Notes under the pieces: model-generated
The model's database searches: none
Told to the model about the DNA's origin: nothing
The model's input: only the letters and a program-made list of their open reading frames with translations
Translations under genes and position numbers: made by a program
In this document: positions 14,978 to 19,608 of the stretch, in pieces
Layout: each line of letters opens with the position of its first letter
How positions within the stretch are numbered: the first letter of the stretch is position 1
DNA from: an uncultured Lachnospiraceae bacterium
GTDB lineage: Bacteria > Bacillota > Clostridia > Lachnospirales > Lachnospiraceae
Length of the DNA: 19,608 nucleotides
Reading direction: 5' to 3'
Assembly (NCBI GenBank): GCA_910588825.1
Contig: CAJURF010000060.1
Span: 1-19,608, forward strand

Positions 14978-14991
14978 CTGCGGGGTACAGT

Positions 14992-15726
14992 ATGAAACTC
15001 AGTGTAAATAACCTGTATTTTTCTTATGGGGACCAGCATATTCTAAATGGCCTTACCTTTGAGGCAGCAGAAGGAGAGTTTATCAGTATTTTGGGTCCTT
15101 CTGGATGTGGAAAATCCACTCTGCTGAATATACTGGCGGGTATTAGAAAGCCTCAGAGCGGCCAGGTGCAGATTGATGGAAAAGAGACAAAAGGGGTAAA
15201 CAGCTGCTTTGCCTACATGCCTCAGAACGATCTGCTTCTGCCCTGGAGGACGATTCTGGACAATGTATGTCTATACGGGGAAATCCATCACCAAAAAGAG
15301 CAGATGAAGGAGACAGCCCAGGCACAGATGGCACGTTTCGGTCTTCAGGGATGTGAAGACAAATATCCGGATGAGCTGTCCGGCGGTATGCGCCAGAGGG
15401 CGGCTTTTCTGCGGACGGCTCTGTGTCAGGCAGAGATATACCTTTTGGATGAACCCTTTGGCGCACTGGATGTGATCACCAGAAGCGGGATGCAGGACTG
15501 GCTCCGGGAATTGTACAGTAATTTAAAGAAAACAATTCTCCTGGTAACCCATGATACAGATGAGGCAATCTATCTCTCTGACAGAATCCTGATTCTTGGA
15601 AAAGCCGGTGAGGGGATACGGCGGGAAATTCAGGTGAAGGAGAAAAATCGCACCAGAGAGTGGCTGTATGAACAGGGAAAATTACGGGCAGAGATTTACA
15701 GGCTGATTCAGGAGGAAACCAAATGA
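14992..15726 (+). CDS. ABC transporter ATPase, ThiZ-type
   Basis: A 244-residue ABC ATPase with all motifs: Walker A GPSGCGKS (35-42), Q-loop Q78, signature LSGGM (129-133), Walker B ending in LLDEP with catalytic E154, D-loop ALD, and switch H187. It belongs to the SsuB/TauB/ThiZ group and powers the permease encoded upstream. It starts 14 bases after the binding-protein stop. Its TGA overlaps the ATG of the next gene (ATGA at 15723-15726), so the hydrolase is translationally coupled to it. Confidence 0.92.
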   Translation: MKLSVNNLYFSYGDQHILNGLTFEAAEGEFISILGPSGCGKSTLLNILAGIRKPQSGQVQIDGKETKGVNSCFAYMPQNDLLLPWRTILDNVCLYGEIHHQKEQMKETAQAQMARFGLQGCEDKYPDELSGGMRQRAAFLRTALCQAEIYLLDEPFGALDVITRSGMQDWLRELYSNLKKTILLVTHDTDEAIYLSDRILILGKAGEGIRREIQVKEKNRTREWLYEQGKLRAEIYRLIQEETK

Positions 15727-16481
15727 TCGATATGCACGCGCACCTGGCCTGTCTTTCGGAAGGATACGAAACACTTGATGGGGAAACGGAACTGAATTTC
15801 CGCCGGAAAAATGGCATCACCACTTGTTTCTCCACAGGAACACCTGGGGAATGGCAGGCGATGGAGTCGTTTCGCAGCCAGAGAGAAATCATAGTTAGTT
15901 TCGGTATCCATCCATGGTATACCCATCGTTATCAGGTGGAAGAATGCAGAGAATATCTGGAATTATGCAGCTTTGTGGGGGAAATCGGCATGGACAGTGT
16001 CTGGTGTGAAATCCCGCTAAAACTGCAGCAGAGACGGCTGGAGGAACAGCTTCAGATTGCCGCAGACCTGGGAAAGCCGGTTCTGCTCCACACGAAAGGG
16101 CAGGAGGAAATAATTGCAGATATCATCAAAGGATTTCCAGGCAGCATATGTGTGCATTGGTATTCAGGTCCTGAAAAAGTTTTTGAAAAATTTCTGAAGC
16201 AGGATTGTTACTTTACCCTGGGGCCGGACACATCCATGGTGTGGGGAGAGAACAGAGGGCTTATCGGGACTATGGTAAGAGAAATCCCGGCGGACAGGCT
16301 GTTTCTCGAGACCGACGGCCTGCCGGCAGTGGCCTGGGCTAAGGGGGTGGAACATGCAAAGCTGCAGGAAATACCCGAAGTGTTGAAACGCAGTCTGGAA
16401 TATACTGCCGTGGCAAAGGGGTGGAAAAAAGAAGCACTGGCCTGTCAGATAGAGGAGAATCTACAGCGGTGGCTGGTGTAG
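15723..16481 (+). CDS. TatD-family metal-dependent hydrolase, last gene of the thi operon
   Basis: A 252-residue TIM-barrel amidohydrolase. All TatD-type metal ligands are present: H5 and H7 in DMHAHL, E87 in GEIGMD, H123 in LLHTKG, H145 in VHWYSG, and D198 in ETDG. TatD proteins are usually described as DNases, but related barrels hydrolyse amides and other small molecules. Four-base overlap with the ThiZ-type ATPase gene, and control by the TPP riboswitch, suggest a job in processing the imported compound. An example would be deformylation of formyl-aminopyrimidine, done by YlmB in Bacillus. That role is inference. A later ATG at 15732 would remove the residues just before the HxH motif and is less likely. 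Confidence 0.88.
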   Translation: MIDMHAHLACLSEGYETLDGETELNFRRKNGITTCFSTGTPGEWQAMESFRSQREIIVSFGIHPWYTHRYQVEECREYLELCSFVGEIGMDSVWCEIPLKLQQRRLEEQLQIAADLGKPVLLHTKGQEEIIADIIKGFPGSICVHWYSGPEKVFEKFLKQDCYFTLGPDTSMVWGENRGLIGTMVREIPADRLFLETDGLPAVAWAKGVEHAKLQEIPEVLKRSLEYTAVAKGWKKEALACQIEENLQRWLV

Positions 16482-16495
16482 CTGTTATACGAGAA

Positions 16496-16522
16496 GGGAG
16501 CAGAAAAGGCAGGTCTGCTCCC
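16496..16522 (+). terminator. Hairpin after the thi operon
   Basis: GGGAGCAGA (16496-16504) pairs perfectly with TCTGCTCCC (16514-16522) around a 9-base loop, 15 bases after the TatD stop. It has no T tract, so termination is likely but not certain. Confidence 0.6.
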
Positions 16523-16547
16523 GAGATTCCAGTATATGAAGCATAAT

Positions 16548-16712
16548 TCAGCTTTCAATACCCTGTTTGATGCGTTCTTTGATTTTACTGATTTTTTTCA
16601 GAGCATCGTCTTTTTTACCACTGGCCAGCAAATCTTCGATTTCTTCCCAGTTTTCCAGCTGGATTCTTAGATTATCTTTCCATTGTTCATTTGTCATTCC
16701 CATTTCTTCCAT
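16548..16712 (-). CDS. 54-residue charged helical protein, unknown function
   Basis: The frame runs from ATG (complement at 16710-16712) to TGA (complement at 16548-16550). The peptide starts MEEMGMTNEQWKDNL and continues with IQLENWEEIEDLL and DDALKKISKIKERIKQGIES, an amphipathic, highly charged, probably coiled-coil or helical hairpin protein with no cysteine and no membrane segment. AGAGAGG lies five bases before the ATG, and a strong promoter is upstream. I do not recognise a named family. It may be a small intracellular regulator, but nothing in the sequence fixes a function. Confidence 0.75.
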   Translation of the reverse strand: MEEMGMTNEQWKDNLRIQLENWEEIEDLLASGKKDDALKKISKIKERIKQGIES

Positions 16713-16763
16713 GATTACCTCTCTTTCAGTATTTCAGATTTGCCTGCCGCATCTGATAATCAT

Positions 16764-16791
16764 ATTATAATCTGTTTACGAACAAATGCAA
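16764..16791 (-). promoter_or_regulatory. Promoter of the 54-residue protein gene
   Basis: On the minus strand TTGCAT (16786-16791) and TATAAT (16764-16769) are 16 bases apart, about 50 bases upstream of the start codon. Confidence 0.65.
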
Positions 16792-16857
16792 ATTAAAATA
16801 CTATAAAAATATTAAAACATATGCACACACAGTCGGCCTAAAGGCTGATTGGATGAT

Positions 16858-16963
16858 TAGAGCGTCAAAAGGTCTCATTTGGCACTCTAATCATTATATA
16901 TAATGGTAAATCTTTTTGAAAGTTTGTCAATGAATTTCTAGTCCATTTTTATGACACACTCTA
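16858..16963. repeat. 106-bp imperfect inverted-repeat element (element C)
   Basis: It is bounded by TAGAGCGT (16858-16865) and ACACTCTA (16956-16963), inverted with one mismatch. The right part, ATTTTTATGACACACTCTA (16945-16963), matches the right end of element B at 17 of 19 positions. The left part forms its own hairpin, ATGATTAGAG (16853-16862) with CTCTAATCAT (16885-16894). It ends two bases from the stop of the P-type ATPase gene and has no coding potential. Confidence 0.6.
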
Positions 16964-16965
16964 GT

Positions 16966-19608
16966 TTACAGCTCCTTACGATAGAGGATTCTTATTGAAT
17001 TTAAAACACACAACATGGCCACGCCAGTGTCGGCGAATACAGCCAGCCACATATTGGCGTATCCCAGCAGACCCAGAATCATCACAAAGATTTTTATAAT
17101 CAGAGCAAATACTACGTTCTGCCATGCAATTCTTGATGCGGCTCTGGCGATGGCGATGGACTGTGGGATGGCCTCCATACTGGAAGTCATAAATACAGTG
17201 TCAGCGGCTTCTATGGCGGCATCTGCTCCGCTTCCCATTGCCGCGCCAACATCTGCCCCGGCCAGTACTGGTGCGTCGTTGATTCCGTCGCCCACGAACA
17301 TAACACTGCCGTATTGATTGCGGATTTTTGTCAGCTCGGTGAGTTTATCCTGGGGCAGAAGTTTTGCATGTACTTGGTCAATTTCCGTTTCTCTGGCAAC
17401 CGCCTGGGCGCTGTCCTGGGAGTCGCCGGTGAGCATGGCAGTGGTGAGTCCCATTTTTTTCATTCTGCTTATGGCAGTTCGGGCATCTTTTTTCACAGTG
17501 TCAGCGATGACAAAATATCCGGCAAATTTCCCATTTACTGCCAGAAATACTTCGGCCCCGAAGGAAGCAGTCTTTAACTGTTTCATAGTGATATGGAACT
17601 TATCCATCAGTTTTTTATTTCCGCACAGTACCGTTTTGTTTTCCAGAGAAGCCTGTATTCCGTGGCCGGCAATTTCCTGGAGAGATTGAGGCTTCTCCAG
17701 GGGCAGGCCCTTTTCCCTGGCGGCTGTCACAAGACTCCCTGCGATAGGATGTGTGGAAATCTGTTCACAGCTTGCCGCCATCTGCAGCAGTTCATCTTCA
17801 GAGTGTTTTCCGGCGGGAACGATCTGCTGTAAGACAAAATTCCCCTCTGTGATGGTTCCGGTCTTATCCATAATGACAGCATTGACACCTGCCATAGCCT
17901 CAAGGGAAACACCCCCCTTGAATAAAATACCTTTCTTGGAACCGGCCCCAATTCCAGAGAAGAATGCCAATGGCACGCTGAGTACAAGGGCGCAGGGACA
18001 GCTCATGACAAGGAAGGTGAGGGCCGTGTAGATCCAATAATTCCAGTTTCCTGTAAACAGGGAAGGAATCACGGCAGTTCCCAAGGCCAGCAGTACTACA
18101 CAGGGAGTGTAGATTCTGGCAAATCTTGTGATAAAACGGTCGATTTTCGGTTTGCTGGCGGCTGCATTTTCCACGGAATCCAGAATCCGGGTAACCATAG
18201 ATTCCTCTAAAACTTTCTCCACGCGGATTTTCAGCTGGCCGGAGGTGTTTACACAGCCAGAAGTTACTTCACTGCCGAACCCTGCGGACACAGGCACAGG
18301 TTCCCCGGTAACTGGTGAGGTGTCGATGCGGCTTTCACCTTCAATAACTACGCCGTCCAGAGGAATCCGGTCTCCCGGGCGGACCAGGAGAATATCTCCC
18401 ACCTGGGCGTCCTGTGCATTGATAACCTGAACTTCCTCACCTACCAGCAGATTGACCACTTCCGGGCGCATATCAACAGTGTCCATTATCTGCCCCCGGC
18501 TTCTCTCCACAGCCCGGTGTTCAAAGTATTCACCGATACGGTAAAACAGCATTACACCCACAGCTTCCGGGTATTCCTGTATGGCAAAAGCACCTAAAGT
18601 GGCAATACTCATCAGAAAATTTTCATCAAAAATCTGTCCCTTGGGGATGTTTTTGAGTGCTGTTAGGACAATTTTCCCTCCCAGGATTACGTAACCGATG
18701 ATGAAAACAGGCAGCGTCAGCATAGCCGCGGCATCCATTTGTTCCAGAATTTCCCCGGCAGCGAACAGGACGATGCCGGCAAGAATAGCCAGCAGCTCCA
18801 GCTTTTCTTTGGAGGCGTGTGTTTTAGTGGAGGTACGTGCCGTCTCAACAGGCAGGGTATCTCTGCTCTTTGGCCGGGTATCCTTTTCTGTGACCACAAC
18901 CTCAGATTCGATAGAGGTACAGATATTGCGGATCTGAGGGAGATAACGGTCAGGGCTTTTGGTGGTAATCCGGAGCTGTTTGGTGGCAAAGGTGATGGAT
19001 GCGCTGGTGATGCCTTCCAGTTCGCTGATGCGCTTTTCCATTTTGGCAGCACAGTTGGCACAGCCCAGGTTTTCTAAAATATAAGTTTTTGTTTTAAAAG
19101 CCCCTGGGAGCGGACCGCTCCGGGGAATTACTTTTACATCGGATTCTATGGAGGCACAGATTTCCTGGACTTTCGGCAGCAGTGCCTGGTGGTCTTCTGC
19201 AGACAGGCGCAGCTGTTTGGTGGCAAATGTAATGGAGGCGTATTTTACACCTGGCAGCTCTTTGATTTTTTTCTCCATTTTGGCGGCACAGTTGGCACAG
19301 CCCAGATTTTCCAGGATATACACATGTTTTTCCATATCCTGGTCCGGCATATGGCAGGTACAGCTGGCCAGACTCTTACCGCACACGTCGCAGTATTCTA
19401 CATGGGGGTTGCACTGTTCACAGGTACAGTCCTCTGAGTGGCCTGGAGTCTGGCGGTGCTCCACAACAAAATGGGTGCGGCTTCTGGAGGAGCAGGGCTG
19501 TCGGTGGTCATGTCCGCATCCGCAGGAATCACTGTGCTCGTGATGATGTTCATGGTGGTCATGTCCGCATCCGCAGGAATCACTGTGCTCGTGATGATGT
19601 TCATGGTG
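16966..19608 (-). CDS. Cd/Zn/Pb-type P1B ATPase, 5' end beyond the window (partial)
   Basis: 880 residues are visible and the frame is open at the right edge. In order: a His/Cys-rich tail with two 17-residue repeats (visible residues 1-34), a Cys-rich stretch (CTCEQC, YCDVCG, CTCH), and two near-identical HMA domains with GCANC (C104/C107 and C183/C186). Membrane helices, an actuator with TGEP, CPC in the metal-site helix (537-539), DKTGT with D581, a THPIAGS motif, and GDGINDAP follow. The MSCPCALVLSVPLAFFSGIG helix is that of CadA/ZntA-type exporters of Zn, Cd or Pb. A GTG at 19464 could be mistaken for the start, but it has no ribosome binding site and the frame continues upstream through the metal-binding repeats. 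No metal-sensing regulator is visible. Confidence 0.93.
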   Translation of the reverse strand, partial: HHEHHHEHSDSCGCGHDHHEHHHEHSDSCGCGHDHRQPCSSRSRTHFVVEHRQTPGHSEDCTCEQCNPHVEYCDVCGKSLASCTCHMPDQDMEKHVYILENLGCANCAAKMEKKIKELPGVKYASITFATKQLRLSAEDHQALLPKVQEICASIESDVKVIPRSGPLPGAFKTKTYILENLGCANCAAKMEKRISELEGITSASITFATKQLRITTKSPDRYLPQIRNICTSIESEVVVTEKDTRPKSRDTLPVETARTSTKTHASKEKLELLAILAGIVLFAAGEILEQMDAAAMLTLPVFIIGYVILGGKIVLTALKNIPKGQIFDENFLMSIATLGAFAIQEYPEAVGVMLFYRIGEYFEHRAVERSRGQIMDTVDMRPEVVNLLVGEEVQVINAQDAQVGDILLVRPGDRIPLDGVVIEGESRIDTSPVTGEPVPVSAGFGSEVTSGCVNTSGQLKIRVEKVLEESMVTRILDSVENAAASKPKIDRFITRFARIYTPCVVLLALGTAVIPSLFTGNWNYWIYTALTFLVMSCPCALVLSVPLAFFSGIGAGSKKGILFKGGVSLEAMAGVNAVIMDKTGTITEGNFVLQQIVPAGKHSEDELLQMAASCEQISTHPIAGSLVTAAREKGLPLEKPQSLQEIAGHGIQASLENKTVLCGNKKLMDKFHITMKQLKTASFGAEVFLAVNGKFAGYFVIADTVKKDARTAISRMKKMGLTTAMLTGDSQDSAQAVARETEIDQVHAKLLPQDKLTELTKIRNQYGSVMFVGDGINDAPVLAGADVGAAMGSGADAAIEAADTVFMTSSMEAIPQSIAIARAASRIAWQNVVFALIIKIFVMILGLLGYANMWLAVFADTGVAMLCVLNSIRILYRKEL
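19503..19604 (-). repeat. Two perfect 51-bp tandem repeats in the ATPase coding region
   Basis: Positions 19503-19553 and 19554-19604 are identical, and the last four bases of the window begin a further copy. The unit is 17 codons, so the frame is kept. Read on the minus strand each encodes HHEHHHEHSDSCGCGHD, with seven His and two Cys. Perfect identity, including third positions, points to recent duplication by slippage. Confidence 0.95.

Noticed and set aside
19398..19604. Overlapping minus-strand frame starting MNIITSTVIPADADMTT
   Set aside because: It reads the 51-bp repeats out of frame with the P-type ATPase, has no ribosome binding site, and gives no recognisable protein. The in-frame reading gives the His/Cys repeats joined to the ATPase.
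19503..19608. CRISPR-like or intergenic direct repeats
   Set aside because: The 51-bp units are adjacent with no spacers and keep the reading frame of the ATPase gene, so they are a coding tandem repeat.

Overview
The window looks like a chromosomal stretch from a spore-forming, anaerobic, probably gut-associated member of the Lachnospiraceae (Clostridia). The evidence is strong AGGAGG-type ribosome binding sites, a clear sporulation sigma factor SigG, a DUF6470 (YviE-like) protein, a DUF6110 protein, a low-molecular-weight siroheme reductase and moderate GC content with AT-rich promoters. The genus cannot be fixed from sequence reading alone.

Layout. 1-920: a tRNA-Asn with its own intrinsic terminator, then an orphan DUF6470 gene closed by a perfect 18-bp inverted repeat. 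923-3615 (minus strand): a DUF2284 cysteine-rich protein and a ferredoxin/ASKHA reductive activase arranged as an operon, then an HD-domain phosphohydrolase with a well-formed promoter. 3800-6900 (plus): a short, promoter-driven, terminator-ended structured RNA candidate of unknown class, then sigG, then an intracellular amylosucrase-type GH13 enzyme. 7152-9609 (plus): a tightly packed three-gene unit made of a 26-residue membrane peptide, a DUF6110 protein and a P1B-type ATPase whose metal-binding signatures are non-canonical. 9649-11685: a LysR regulator divergent from a small siroheme/4Fe-4S sulfite (or nitrite) reductase, with overlapping promoters around a 14-bp palindrome. 11794-12594 (minus): a truncated AAA-ATPase-like fragment and a PAP2 phosphatase with a long hairpin in its leader. 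12775-16481 (plus): a TPP-riboswitch-controlled operon with a ThiX-type permease, a ThiY-type lipoprotein, a ThiZ-type ATPase and a translationally coupled TatD-family hydrolase. 16548-19608 (minus): a 54-residue helical protein, then a Cd/Zn/Pb-type P1B ATPase whose reading frame runs off the right edge through two perfect 51-bp repeats encoding a His/Cys-rich metal-binding tail.

How it works together. The thi operon probably imports a thiamine pyrimidine precursor or thiamine breakdown product when TPP is low, and the TatD-type hydrolase is a candidate salvage enzyme. The two P1B ATPases imply two metal-efflux or metal-loading routes, one canonical and one not. Three small inverted-repeat elements sharing TAGAGYGT ends (869-919, 3027-3115, 16858-16963) punctuate intergenic regions and look like one dispersed repeat family.

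The best candidates for something not yet described are the 7152-9609 ATPase unit, the TatD hydrolase in the thi operon, the RNA in front of sigG, and the His/Cys repeat tail of the second ATPase.
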